A stretch of DNA of 45,653 bases from Gracilaria vermiculophylla (GCA_019155205.2 JAHNZQ020000092.1:1319692-1365344); one strand, 5' to 3'; counted from the first letter of the stretch, positions 32,771 to 42,556 are shown. Translations and numbers: made by a program. Notes: generated by a model not told the origin, from the sequence alone.

Positions 32771-35700
32771 TCAACCCTTAGAGTCCTTTCCAGATTGTTG
32801 CGATGGGCCAACCCCTCCAGCATCATCCTCGTTTGATACTGGTTCAAATTGATCTAATAAGCTCTTGAAATGAAGAGAGTCTGCGATACTTCTCTTCGAT
32901 CTTCTCTTGTAACTGCTCGTTGGTTCGTCATCCGCCAAACTCTTGCGGCCAAAAGACGATGTAGCCGTAGGGGTCCCGACATGCACTTGGTTGCCAATGT
33001 CCGAGAAATCTTCAAGGGACAAGTCCTGATCCCCCATGATATCAGGGCCATAGTCAAGTGGCAATGACGAAACAGTGGTCCGAGGTTCTCGTCTCGAGTA
33101 CCTGTACGTTTTATCAACCTTGTTCATTACTTCCCCATCTTTTCGGCTTTCCGGGCGGTTTTTCCCGAATGCACGAGCTGGTGTTTGCCTTGCACGAGCA
33201 GAAGTCGGAGCATTGCTTTCGTCTGGGGATGATGTATCATCGAGATACATTCGAGATTGTTGAGAAACTTCATTTCCAGTTGTGTGCACGCCAAAATCAC
33301 TAGAAATGGGAAGAGGTGCAGGTATCTTTCGCTGCGGTCCACCTCCTTTCACAAAAGCCGGTGCTCTTGGTAGCCGTCGCCCGGTTCGAGAGTTTGATCC
33401 CGATTTGAGACGCGGTTTACCGTGCTCTGGATGAGTCCGTTGTCCAACTTGAGGCGTTGTTTGAGTACGTGTCTCTCGAGATTCAAGTTTGATATCATCG
33501 TCAAGTTTGACACCTCTAGGAGCGTGTTTTGGAGACAAGCCTAAGAAAGCGTTACCCACAAGGTTGTCCTCAGAGTCCATCGATGACTTCCAGCTCTTGC
33601 TTTCTGATTGCTTCGAGTCTGGATTAGAAACGTCAACAAAAGGATTACCTCTAGAAGATTTTCGGCGAAATCGCCATGACGATGGTCCCCCCTCTTCCGT
33701 ACGGTCCATTTCGCGAGTTTTTTCAGATGAGAGGTGATCGCCACCACGATTTCGAAGTGATTCCGAGTTTCGCAAATCTGACGTAGGAGACTTCAATGAC
33801 TTTCGGCGAAGTAAACGGGGGCTCAATACTTGAGATGAGGACTCAGACCCTAGATCCCTTAGTTCCCCTAGATCTGATAATCTATCTTTCATGGGTGGTT
33901 TTATGCCCATATCCATAGACCTCCTTCGAGCCAACCTGGGTGCATCACCTTCCTCGATAGTGATACCAGCGCTGGGACGACTCGTAAAAGAACCTTTCCT
34001 TCGAAGCACTTGCTTCCCTTCATCCAAATCAGGATTTAACTCCGGCTTCGGAATTGGGGCACTTAAGGAGTGTGTTGACATCTTTCTTTCTGGGGGAACA
34101 AAATCCACATCCAGCAGAATATCATCCTCGTCTGTGACATTAACTACTTCTTCTTCGTCTTCAAGATCGTCTCCATCTATATAAGTTCTTCTTTCTTTGT
34201 TGTTGTCATCAGATGAAGCCGTACTTTTCTCGATCGGATAAGACACCTGAGTCTCCACTGGGTGTGCAGGACCAACGTCATTTTCAGATTCAGAGACAGC
34301 AGGGAACTCATGGTCTTCATCATCCTCTGCTCTTCTTTCCTCTGAACTGAGACGATTAGCAGACGACTGAGCAGCGTCGCTGACTACCTTCTCAGCTGGT
34401 TGTATCGGCTCAGTGTTCGGGACATCCAAATGGATTTCATGGATTTCATGAAGCACCTCAGAAGCTTCTACATCTTGAGGGTCGTTGACTTTTGTTTGTA
34501 GGACATCTAATTGTTCTGATATGTCGCTTGTTTTGATTCCTTCCAACGAAGCCCTTTCCACTTGATCCTCACCAGTATCTCGATTATCGTCTCCAGGTAT
34601 TGACACATCATCGTTTTCCACGTCTTCTTGATCGATTTCGTCATCAAAATCATCAAATCCTTCGTCATCCGCGTCGTTTTCTTCGTCAACAGTCTTTGTT
34701 AGCTCAGTTTCTTCGCCTCCTTCAATTTCTGTATTGGCAAACGCCTCGAGTGTTCTACAGTACAGCTCTATCTCTCCAGCAGGAACCTGTTTCGGAAGAG
34801 GTGGAAACCACAATTCAACTTGATTGGATTCAGTTCCATCTAGCTCATCCAGATGATAGCGCCTCATGGTCATAAAACTTTGTGCTTGTGCTGTAAATGA
34901 TTGAACTTGAGACGCTCCCTTTTTGTTAAAAGCATTAAAGTGAACATTTAAAATGCCCTTTACCCCTTCTTGCACAGTTGGACACCAGTCATGCTTTAAA
35001 CGATCAAGGCCTCGCATCAGTCGACCCGGAGGAGACGGCGTGATTTGCAACACGCTACTATTCATATCCCTTGCCCTGATATAAACTTCTAAAAGTCTCA
35101 TACCCCAAATACGGGTTTCTCTGTTCCCGTGCTTCAACATAGATTCTGCGCGAGGGAACACCTGTTTTGTGAGAAATTCAATGAGCTGTGCACCCCGTTG
35201 CTTCGTCAAGCCACGTTTGCGGGGCATGACAGAGGAGTATATTGCAACATTTAGAATAGTACACACAACCCACATAGCAAGAGCATTCAAAGTGCGCCAT
35301 GGCGAACCAATCAAACGATTAACTGCCTCCCATAACAACTCAATGTGCTCAAATGCTATAATACGAGCCCCGCTGGAACGCCCACGCAGTGCATTCATCA
35401 TGCATGCTTTCAGATATTCGAGACAAGCTCTTTGTACAACGAAATCAACATACTTGCCGATACCCAAGCTTGCAGTAACAAAATGACACAAAACTTGCCA
35501 TCCCCGTTCTTCATAATTGAGTCGAGCATTTGATGTATCATCCCCTGAAAATGCACAAGAGCCACCTTCTGCAAAAATAGTCTGTATCTTCTGTGTTAGT
35601 TCAGCATCTTCTTCCTTCTCAGATTCCTGTCTTTCAGCTTGAGCTTCGTTTCCATTAAAATCATTTCGAGACGCACTGCGAGAAATTGGGAGACTCAATG

Positions 35701-38700
35701 AACGTGAGAAATCCAAGCTTGGGGTTGGATTTGAAGTAACATGTATCAACGGCATCGACTCGTTTTCTACGATGTTCCCATCTGATGAACCATTCACGTT
35801 TTCGTAGGCACCGGTATGATTAGAAGCCGCAGTAGATGATGATGGACCGGCCGTTTCATTACCCCGCAAGACGTGTTGTTCAGGTGACAAAGCAAATGTT
35901 CTTTGAGCAAGAAAGAGAACATCCAATGACGCCGCGAAAATCTCGAAACCAGCCAATCTTACACGGCTGTCCCCATGATCTTGCATCGCTAAGCACGTAC
36001 CGAAAATATCGCCAAGTTTAGCACCAATATATCCACGGTGTCGCTGTTTCCGTGCGCAAGCATGCAAGCATCTGACACAGAGAGCTGCATGCTCTACAAA
36101 GGCATCAATTTTCTCCCCCATAAAACTCGGTCCTGCTCTTCTCGAGGCCGCACGAGCTAATGTATCAAAAAGATCAAAGCAACTTGCGAGGACAACATGT
36201 AAATAGAAAGAAAGCTCCATGGAGTCCGAATTCGAAGAACCTCCGGAAATGTGCATTCTTCTTATGAATGAACCTGCGTTAGCCTTCGAACTACTTGGGA
36301 ACCCATTTGCTATTCTTTGACTGCCGTGCTTCGGTTCCTCCAGCGCCTTTAAGGAACTCAGTGCTAGATCAAGTCGTTTCGGTATATGTGAAGCAACAAT
36401 TTCCGCCACAAGCTCCAAAGAGACCTCGGTCCTCACCTGCAACTGATCACCCTGGTCCCCAAGGCCCTTAATCAGCAAAGCTAAATCGTTTGCCATCAAA
36501 TCATCCGCGACATTGTCATGCAAAGTATCCAATAAATGAAATGTTTCTTCATGGCGTGTCTGCGAAACCCACGGCAAAAGGGCTCTGTACATGTCTAGGA
36601 ATGTCGCTTCGTGCGGCGCACTAGGCACAGCAGGAAGGTCATGCATAGGCGAATTCAAATCATTCTGCAAACCTTTGACAGTCACAGTCAATAATCGTAA
36701 CATTCCCTTCGGCGGGGCCGAGTGTGACATACGATCTACACACCATCCAAGAACAGCTCTGACCTGAGCTGAACGAACTGCATCATGCGCTGCACTGGCG
36801 GGAAGAAGTTTCACAGCCGACCAAAAGCAACTTAATAAATCATTAAGAATCTCAGACACGACTGTGATCTGGGTAGACAATTGACCAAACTCAAAAGGAT
36901 GCTCTGAACCATTTCCACTCACAGCTGCTTCATGATAGCTTACATCAATCAGGCTACTCATCAATAAACCAGATACTGCTTCTCCTACTGCCTGCACCAA
37001 ACTTAAAATAATGTCCATGCTGCGATCCTCTTCTTCTTCTGTCGGCTCCATTTGCTCACAAATGCCATGGATGATCAGAATGAGACGCTTTAGAGTGTGC
37101 CTATCAACAATCTCAATACGTTTTCTCCGCAAGTCGAGAATGTGTTGAAACACCTGGCTATTTACCGGTGTAACATATTCTTCTTTAGTTATTTCAAGGT
37201 CGCCCCCGCCCTCGTTGTCCACTTCTTTGTATTGAAAATCAGGCCGTGTCGTTTGAAACAAAAGAGTAGGGAGATAGTCCTTGAGCACGTGCAAATGGTC
37301 TCCAACAGCCTTGACATGACTGCCCTTCGCAGCTCGAACAAGAGCCTTGGAAACTGCATCCCAGGCGTGAAGTGCCGTCCGCCTCAGTAGAATGGGTGTT
37401 CTGGGGTTACCGTTCTCAGTCACGAGAATGTTTAATAATCTTGACAACAAGGAAGACGGCACCCTTGCATCTGAACTCAGAATGTTTAACGCAAGGTATA
37501 TGACACGCAGGGCCTGAGCAACTGCAGTCGTAGTGAGTTCATCAGCTGCTTCCTCTGCATCTTCGTCGTAATGTAAATAATCCGCTTCATGAAACCCGTC
37601 CAAAAAGACTGGAATAAGCGTTCCTTCATATATCTTTAAGAGCACTGCATGCTCTGTAAGTGGAAAAAGACGACAAGAAATGTCAATTAAGCGTTCAAAG
37701 CAATCTTCCATTGAATCGTAGGCAAATGAGGCAGCGGCTGCTCGTTCACGAGCACCGAATGGCAAACATGCCGGATACGAACGCAGGACTTGGTTCAAAA
37801 TGTCTCCAATATGACGTGCAATTGCACAACCAAGCTGTTCACAGATAAACTCAAGCATTCGCGTAGACGCAAGCTTGACAGCTAGTGAGTTCGAATCTCC
37901 TAAGAAATGTACAAGCATCGTTACAAGATCTTCAAGCATACAAAGTAATTCTGTTCTGAGATCAAGAAATTCGTCGCTGAGCTTCTGAATTTCCTTGTTG
38001 TTTCGAAATGTTTTCTTCCCCGGGCGGATCGAGGCGTTTGCAACGTGAACAAGACGTATAATACCGTCATTCGACATTGGTATATGCTCAAAGTAGGCAT
38101 GAGCTGATAGAAGATTTAACTCGGCAGCCCACAGAATAGCATCATCGACAGAGAATCCAGACTCTGCGTCTTCCTTTGCAACTTCCATCGTTAGCTCTGA
38201 GGCTCTCTGTAGTAGCTCGGCGGCCTGTCGATAACGTCGGTGACCGAGAATTGCCAAACCTAAAAGTGCATCAATCTCTGCTCTGTCTGCCATCGCGTCA
38301 TCAAGACCTAGTTTCGCTGAGCAATCAAGAAGCACTTTAAGTCTACTGGGAGCAGGCGTTTGTCCTCGAACATAGCCGACAACCACAACCCCAAGAATTC
38401 GAAGGTCACCATTGTCAGAGCCATCATTGAATGAGTCGCTTTGAATAGTTTCTTGGTTTTCAGAGCCTTCCGGGATGTCATCAACATCTATCAAAGTGAG
38501 CCTGAGGGCATCAGCAGCGCGACGGACCTCCATAACTTTTTTTCTAGAGATTTGAATGGTTTCGACCATCGGGTTGGATGTAGATTGGTCAACGGATGTC
38601 GGTGAACCACTAGACGCACTATCTGTGCCCTCGCTGTCATTCAAACTCTTCATGGGCTCTTGTTGTCTTAAGCTGACGACGCTCTGTTCCGGCCTTTCCT

Positions 38701-39010
38701 TGAGTGCTTTATACCCGTCATAAACAGTCTCGTATTCTCCATTCTTTAAAGACCGTTCTATTTCAATGTGATCGAGAGCATAAAGCGCTTGCTGGGGAGC
38801 ATTTGGCAGCTTGACGGCAACGGACAGCACAAAGCAGCGAGCGGGTAGTTCAACGCGAAACAAAAGTCGTTTTCCCACTGGTTGATCAGGTCTATCTGGG
38901 TATGATTTTTCAGATATACCTTCCATGTAGCAAGTGGTTGCCAAACCTTCCGTGGTGTACGAGAACTTTCCCCATGGAAGATTGACCTCATCCGGGTCTA
39001 GGGAGGCCAT
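32771..39010 (-). CDS. large alpha-solenoid (HEAT-like) protein, unknown function
   Basis: Not recognised as a named family. The 2079-aa protein is one exon starting MASLDPDEVNLPWGKF. Residues 1 to about 225 look beta-rich (RLLFRVELPARCFVLSVAVKLP, later LRILGVVVVGYV) with a disordered insert, as in a jelly-roll or galactose-binding-like module. From about 230 to 1400 it is a long helical, Leu/Ala-rich solenoid of HEAT/ARM style, for example LLCMLEDLVTMLVHFLGDSNSLAVKLASTRMLEF. Around 1437-1480 there is a strongly acidic segment (DDEGFDDFDDEIDQEDVENDD). The rest, to 2079, is disordered and Ser/Arg/Pro-rich. A beta-sandwich followed by a TOG/HEAT-like solenoid recalls CEP104-type microtubule proteins, but this is a loose resemblance; trafficking or other scaffolds are equally possible. 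Confidence 0.8.
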   Translation of the reverse strand: MASLDPDEVNLPWGKFSYTTEGLATTCYMEGISEKSYPDRPDQPVGKRLLFRVELPARCFVLSVAVKLPNAPQQALYALDHIEIERSLKNGEYETVYDGYKALKERPEQSVVSLRQQEPMKSLNDSEGTDSASSGSPTSVDQSTSNPMVETIQISRKKVMEVRRAADALRLTLIDVDDIPEGSENQETIQSDSFNDGSDNGDLRILGVVVVGYVRGQTPAPSRLKVLLDCSAKLGLDDAMADRAEIDALLGLAILGHRRYRQAAELLQRASELTMEVAKEDAESGFSVDDAILWAAELNLLSAHAYFEHIPMSNDGIIRLVHVANASIRPGKKTFRNNKEIQKLSDEFLDLRTELLCMLEDLVTMLVHFLGDSNSLAVKLASTRMLEFICEQLGCAIARHIGDILNQVLRSYPACLPFGARERAAAASFAYDSMEDCFERLIDISCRLFPLTEHAVLLKIYEGTLIPVFLDGFHEADYLHYDEDAEEAADELTTTAVAQALRVIYLALNILSSDARVPSSLLSRLLNILVTENGNPRTPILLRRTALHAWDAVSKALVRAAKGSHVKAVGDHLHVLKDYLPTLLFQTTRPDFQYKEVDNEGGGDLEITKEEYVTPVNSQVFQHILDLRRKRIEIVDRHTLKRLILIIHGICEQMEPTEEEEDRSMDIILSLVQAVGEAVSGLLMSSLIDVSYHEAAVSGNGSEHPFEFGQLSTQITVVSEILNDLLSCFWSAVKLLPASAAHDAVRSAQVRAVLGWCVDRMSHSAPPKGMLRLLTVTVKGLQNDLNSPMHDLPAVPSAPHEATFLDMYRALLPWVSQTRHEETFHLLDTLHDNVADDLMANDLALLIKGLGDQGDQLQVRTEVSLELVAEIVASHIPKRLDLALSSLKALEEPKHGSQRIANGFPSSSKANAGSFIRRMHISGGSSNSDSMELSFYLHVVLASCFDLFDTLARAASRRAGPSFMGEKIDAFVEHAALCVRCLHACARKQRHRGYIGAKLGDIFGTCLAMQDHGDSRVRLAGFEIFAASLDVLFLAQRTFALSPEQHVLRGNETAGPSSSTAASNHTGAYENVNGSSDGNIVENESMPLIHVTSNPTPSLDFSRSLSLPISRSASRNDFNGNEAQAERQESEKEEDAELTQKIQTIFAEGGSCAFSGDDTSNARLNYEERGWQVLCHFVTASLGIGKYVDFVVQRACLEYLKACMMNALRGRSSGARIIAFEHIELLWEAVNRLIGSPWRTLNALAMWVVCTILNVAIYSSVMPRKRGLTKQRGAQLIEFLTKQVFPRAESMLKHGNRETRIWGMRLLEVYIRARDMNSSVLQITPSPPGRLMRGLDRLKHDWCPTVQEGVKGILNVHFNAFNKKGASQVQSFTAQAQSFMTMRRYHLDELDGTESNQVELWFPPLPKQVPAGEIELYCRTLEAFANTEIEGGEETELTKTVDEENDADDEGFDDFDDEIDQEDVENDDVSIPGDDNRDTGEDQVERASLEGIKTSDISEQLDVLQTKVNDPQDVEASEVLHEIHEIHLDVPNTEPIQPAEKVVSDAAQSSANRLSSEERRAEDDEDHEFPAVSESENDVGPAHPVETQVSYPIEKSTASSDDNNKERRTYIDGDDLEDEEEVVNVTDEDDILLDVDFVPPERKMSTHSLSAPIPKPELNPDLDEGKQVLRRKGSFTSRPSAGITIEEGDAPRLARRRSMDMGIKPPMKDRLSDLGELRDLGSESSSQVLSPRLLRRKSLKSPTSDLRNSESLRNRGGDHLSSEKTREMDRTEEGGPSSWRFRRKSSRGNPFVDVSNPDSKQSESKSWKSSMDSEDNLVGNAFLGLSPKHAPRGVKLDDDIKLESRETRTQTTPQVGQRTHPEHGKPRLKSGSNSRTGRRLPRAPAFVKGGGPQRKIPAPLPISSDFGVHTTGNEVSQQSRMYLDDTSSPDESNAPTSARARQTPARAFGKNRPESRKDGEVMNKVDKTYRYSRREPRTTVSSLPLDYGPDIMGDQDLSLEDFSDIGNQVHVGTPTATSSFGRKSLADDEPTSSYKRRSKRSIADSLHFKSLLDQFEPVSNEDDAGGVGPSQQSGKDSKG

Positions 39011-39627
39011 TGAAAATCAGAGGCAGCGCGAGAAGCGCAGAAGGGTAAAATGTTGGCCGTCAATATGTTTCTCTGCAACAGACGGCTAGTGAGCTGAGAA
39101 AATGGGCATTGTCATAGGTAACTGCTCCGCGACGCACAACTGACCACTGTGGTTTTCGTCGGAGCGCGTTCGGAAGGTGTGCGGGTTTGAGGCTCAGATG
39201 TTGGCCTGTGGGCTCAGGACTTGAGCAGAAGACGTACAAATGATGGCTTCGTAGCTAGGGACGAGATACTGCGATTGTAATTCTACGTCTCAGGGGCAGT
39301 CTGCAGTCAGCACTGGACACCCAGCAGACTTGTGTGGAAGCGGCGTTTCCTTCCTGCAAGGGGTCAACTGTCTTTACAGTGCACGGCTGTCATGCAACTA
39401 ACCAACATTCCAATACATTATATACTTAACAAGGGTGGTATTCTCAGCATTTACATCTTGGTCGTCTGTCGGTGGTCTGAGCACTCATCGCAACTCTGCA
39501 TTACTGAGATAGATGGGCTGAGTTTCCGTTCCCGCGCAAGTACTCTCGGTACCGCCACCCTGGGAAGCGAATCTTCGCCACCTGTGCCATGCAGAGGGGT
39601 GATGATGTCAGACTGTCCTCGCCCGCG
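39011..39627. promoter_or_regulatory. intergenic region: promoter of solenoid gene, tyrosinase 3' flank
   Basis: About 620 bp between two minus-strand genes. Its left part must hold the promoter of the alpha-solenoid gene and its right part the 3' UTR of the tyrosinase gene. The + strand ORF at 39332-39685 is not recognisable. I see no clear box elements or repeats. Confidence 0.4.
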
Positions 39628-41136
39628 TCATGAGGAGTTGCGGCCTCGGGAGCGGCCATTAACTTTCTTGCCGCTTAGCACCTGATTGCCGTTCTCGCAG
39701 CGCTTTTTAGAGATGCCATTGCTCATTTTGAATTCGGGGTTGTTGCAAATGTCCTCTGGCTCCGTCTCCTCCCTCCCAGAACCTTTAATGCTTCTTCCTT
39801 GCAGGTTCGGCGCCACATACCTCACGCATCCCAAGTCAAAGGCGCGGGATGCTGACACATCAAAAGCGTTGAAGCGATACCCCGCCCTCGCTGCTTGCGT
39901 TCCGCTGCTGAAGTCGTGTGTGCCTCCAAATTCATTTCTGCTTCTGCGTTGTTGTCTCATCTCATATAAGCGGTCGACAAAAGCATGATGTAGGTAGAAC
40001 ACGGGGTCATTCGGTGCGGACCAAGTTCCCTGCATATCCCCTCCGATGTACACGTGGGGAAGAGCATGCGCCGCCTCCAGTCCATCGCTGAAATCTCCAA
40101 AGTTTGGTTCATTGAGTATATCTTGCAATGCGTTAAAGCCCCATAACGGCCGAATATCGCCCGAACTTCCCGAGTTAAAGTTTCGCACCACGGTGTGACT
40201 GTTCGGATGCCTACCGGCAATGTTCTGGAATTCGCCACTCTGTATTGGCTGGTTTGTTCTCCGCGCCCCGCCTGCCATATCCCCATTCCATATTCTTGAG
40301 GTAGCAGCGTCTGTTGCGTCGATGGTCCAATCCCAGTACGGGAGTGAAAGTCCGGGTTGCTTTTCTCTCAGAGCGTTTTCAAGGCGCAATAAAAACAGTC
40401 TATGCCACGGCAAGAAATAAGATCCACCGTGAGCCTCATCTGAGAAGTCCATGTGAAGCTTAACCAGCCTATCCCACCGACTTTCACCCTGAGCATCACG
40501 GTCTTGCATGAGCGCCGTGATAGCTTGTTGCCATTCCCTCCGTTGCTGCGGAGTCATGTCCCTTATTTCCCGGCGATTGCGCTGGCCTTGACAGTGCAGG
40601 GGATCATTTGGGGGCGTTGCTGGCCGCGGGGACGGGGATGGAGTGGGCGCGGACGATTGAGACGGAGTAGGATTCGGTGATCGAGATGGAGAAGGGCGAG
40701 GTGATGGGGAAGAGGTGGCATCAGGAGTGGCATTTGGTGAAGGGGATGGAGTCTCTTTTTCTTCGGGGTTTTCGTCTTCCGGACTCGCTTCAGGTTCCAT
40801 GCTTTCTGTCGGTTCGTCTTTCTCGTCATTCTTTTTATCTGAATCCAAAGGTTTGCATGTTTTTCTGTAACACCACATTGCGCTTTGGAGAAAACCAAAG
40901 GAGCATAGCCCTTTTCCCTTACATTTATCGCTGCTGCATGCGAAGCTTCCAGAACAACAGCGTTCGGTGACATTTTTCTTCTCGTTCCAGGATTCTTTGC
41001 AAGTTTCACCCTTGTTAAAGAAGAATCGTCCAGTGGTCTTCAGGGCAGGAGCCCTGCGGCTCTCTATGGACACGACGCTGGCATTAGTTATGGAGGAGAT
41101 GAATGTACAGGATATCAATAGCAGTACAATGCGCAT
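39628..41136 (-). CDS. secreted tyrosinase with Cys-rich N-terminal module
   Basis: Type 3 dicopper phenol oxidase (tyrosinase/polyphenol oxidase), 502 aa. Residues 1-19 form a signal peptide (MRIVLLLISCTFISS), so the enzyme is probably exported to the wall, mucilage or endomembranes. A module with nine cysteines (about 46-94, including a CC pair) follows, then an acidic and Pro/Ser-rich linker (about 98-177, PSPSP repeats) suited to O-glycosylation. The catalytic domain has copper-A ligands His228 (LHMD), His236 (DEAHGG) and His245 (PWHRLF), and copper-B ligands His357 and His361 (HALPH) and the HH pair 383-384 in DPVFYLHHAFVDRLY. All expected ligands are present, so it is probably active. 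Substrate cannot be told: monophenolase, catecholase and related uses share these motifs. It is intronless. Confidence 0.93.
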   Translation of the reverse strand: MRIVLLLISCTFISSITNASVVSIESRRAPALKTTGRFFFNKGETCKESWNEKKNVTERCCSGSFACSSDKCKGKGLCSFGFLQSAMWCYRKTCKPLDSDKKNDEKDEPTESMEPEASPEDENPEEKETPSPSPNATPDATSSPSPRPSPSRSPNPTPSQSSAPTPSPSPRPATPPNDPLHCQGQRNRREIRDMTPQQRREWQQAITALMQDRDAQGESRWDRLVKLHMDFSDEAHGGSYFLPWHRLFLLRLENALREKQPGLSLPYWDWTIDATDAATSRIWNGDMAGGARRTNQPIQSGEFQNIAGRHPNSHTVVRNFNSGSSGDIRPLWGFNALQDILNEPNFGDFSDGLEAAHALPHVYIGGDMQGTWSAPNDPVFYLHHAFVDRLYEMRQQRRSRNEFGGTHDFSSGTQAARAGYRFNAFDVSASRAFDLGCVRYVAPNLQGRSIKGSGREETEPEDICNNPEFKMSNGISKKRCENGNQVLSGKKVNGRSRGRNSS

Positions 41137-41268
41137 AGTTGATGTGTGCGGTGGTGTGCAAGTGGTTGTCTGTTTGTCTTAGGGTGCAGTCACTTCTTAC
41201 CCCCGTACTCGACTACATAGTAAAGCACAAACTTATAACCACGAAAATAGTCTTATACTTCAGGGCCA

Positions 41269-41303
41269 CTTCGCGCCGCGAAGCCTGTGGTGCAATCACG
41301 TGA
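41269..41303 (-). promoter_or_regulatory. palindromic sites in the tyrosinase promoter
   Basis: CTTCGCG-c-CGCGAAG at 41269-41283 and the G-box-like TCACGTGA at 41296-41303 lie 130-170 bp upstream of the tyrosinase ATG. Both are perfect dyads suited to dimeric transcription factors (TCACGTGA to bHLH or bZIP). Their role is inferred from position. Confidence 0.4.
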
Positions 41304-41448
41304 AACTTGGTACATGCTGTTTCGAACAGGGGCAGCTTGACGCGTACACTGTTCAGAACCACCACGTTGAGGCGCTGTTTACATGTTGTTATCCTACCCA
41401 ACAGGAAGGGTCCCGCACTAACTCGCGCATTTGACATTGCCGTTCGGG

Positions 41449-41467
41449 CCTTTTCAAGTTGAAAAGG
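41449..41467. repeat. 19-bp palindrome
   Basis: CCTTTTCAA-g-TTGAAAAGG: perfect 9-bp arms with a one-base centre, about 310 bp upstream of the tyrosinase start codon. It could be a protein-binding dyad; too tight a loop for a stable RNA hairpin unless the innermost pairs open. Confidence 0.85.
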
Positions 41468-41931
41468 ATAGTGTCATGACCAAAACGACCCATTTCCAGA
41501 CATGCTTTTTTGCTTTGATAATGGAAAAGACTGCATGTAATCGGCATTCAGTTAAGAAAAGCAGAAAGCCTTGGGCTTCATGTTTCTTCATTGAATGTTG
41601 ATGCCCCGTACGTCATTCAGTTCTATACGGTAAAATTTCGGTACAAAACGCTGTAACCAGTTTGTGGCTGGTGTTCCCGACCAACAGAAGTCCGATTAAT
41701 ACGCTTAAAGTAGCGCCATGTTAGGCCGATACGTATCTCTATTCAACGGTAAAGAAGTTTAGCACTTGATTCGTCCCCTCGCGAACAAGAGGATGGAGGA
41801 ACAGTGTCCCGTTAATCAGTCTCTTTTCTTCTGTACTGTTCACATCTCCAAACTCACGATTCATTCGTGTTCAGCTGTCGTTTTTTTGAGAAGCCTTGGT
41901 GCAGGCTGATGGGTTTCAATTCGACTCTTAG

Positions 41932-42006
41932 CCAATCATTCATAGTGACCGTTCTGATTCGTTGGTCTTGAAATCCAAGCGGATGTCGGCTTCAGCTTAT
42001 AAAAAG
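41932..42006 (+). promoter_or_regulatory. CCAAT box and TATA box, + strand promoter candidate
   Basis: CCAAT at 41932-41936 and TATAAAAA at 41999-42006 have the order and roughly 60-bp spacing of a classical Pol II promoter, pointing right. No recognisable + strand protein gene follows; what follows is the tandem array and the long hairpin. Confidence 0.4.
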
Positions 42007-42140
42007 CGTCGACAGTTGTCAAATGCGCAAAATAAAACATCTCTCATTTCTTCCGACGCGTTCACTTCGAACTCCGAAACCAAACTGGGCTAAATGACTG
42101 GAATCAGTTCTTCAGACTCAAAAAGCCCCATCAAAGGTGC

Positions 42141-42224
42141 ATCGATTATCTGATCTGATCGATTATCTGATCTGATCGATTATCTGATCTGATCGATTAT
42201 CTGATCTGATCGATTATCTGATCA
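42141..42224. repeat. 17-bp tandem repeat, 4.9 copies
   Basis: The unit ATCGATTATCTGATCTG repeats without error at 42141, 42158, 42175 and 42192, with a fifth copy from 42209 that diverges at its last bases. The unit is rich in GATC and contains ATCGAT. The array ends in a 12-bp palindrome ATCTGATCAGAT at 42216-42227. Confidence 0.97.
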
Positions 42225-42228
42225 GATT

Positions 42229-42244
42229 TGTCAACATGTTGACA
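42229..42244. repeat. 16-bp perfect palindrome
   Basis: TGTCAACATGTTGACA is fully self-complementary and starts one base after the palindrome that closes the 17-bp array. The contiguous arrangement suggests one composite protein-binding locus. Confidence 0.93.
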
Positions 42245-42498
42245 GTTGGGAGGGTCTTGTCAAAAACATTTTTCAAAAAGCGTCGGCCAATAATTTATCA
42301 GTAATTGAGGCCAAAACAATTTAGCAATTAAGTCCAAGTGGACACGACGACGATGACTTAAATACGGCCGACGACGGCGGGCGGGGCTCTACCGTCGACG
42401 GCGTCAAGCTACACAAGCTCAACGACGGCGACGAGATCAATAATTTTGACGTAGAGGACGGAAATATTACAAGTAAAGGTCTCCGCTAAAGTACTTCC

Positions 42499-42556
42499 CC
42501 CTACGACGGCGAAGACGACGGACTTCTTAGAAGGCCGTGTCTTCGCCGTCGTAGGG
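42499..42556. repeat. 58-nt near-perfect hairpin
   Basis: CCCTACGACGGCGAAGAC (42499-42516) pairs perfectly with 42539-42556. After a bulged G (42517), ACGG (42518-42521) pairs with CCGT (42535-42538). After one A/G mismatch, CTTC (42523-42526) pairs with GAAG (42530-42533) around loop TTA. That is 26 pairs in 58 nt. Confidence 0.93.
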
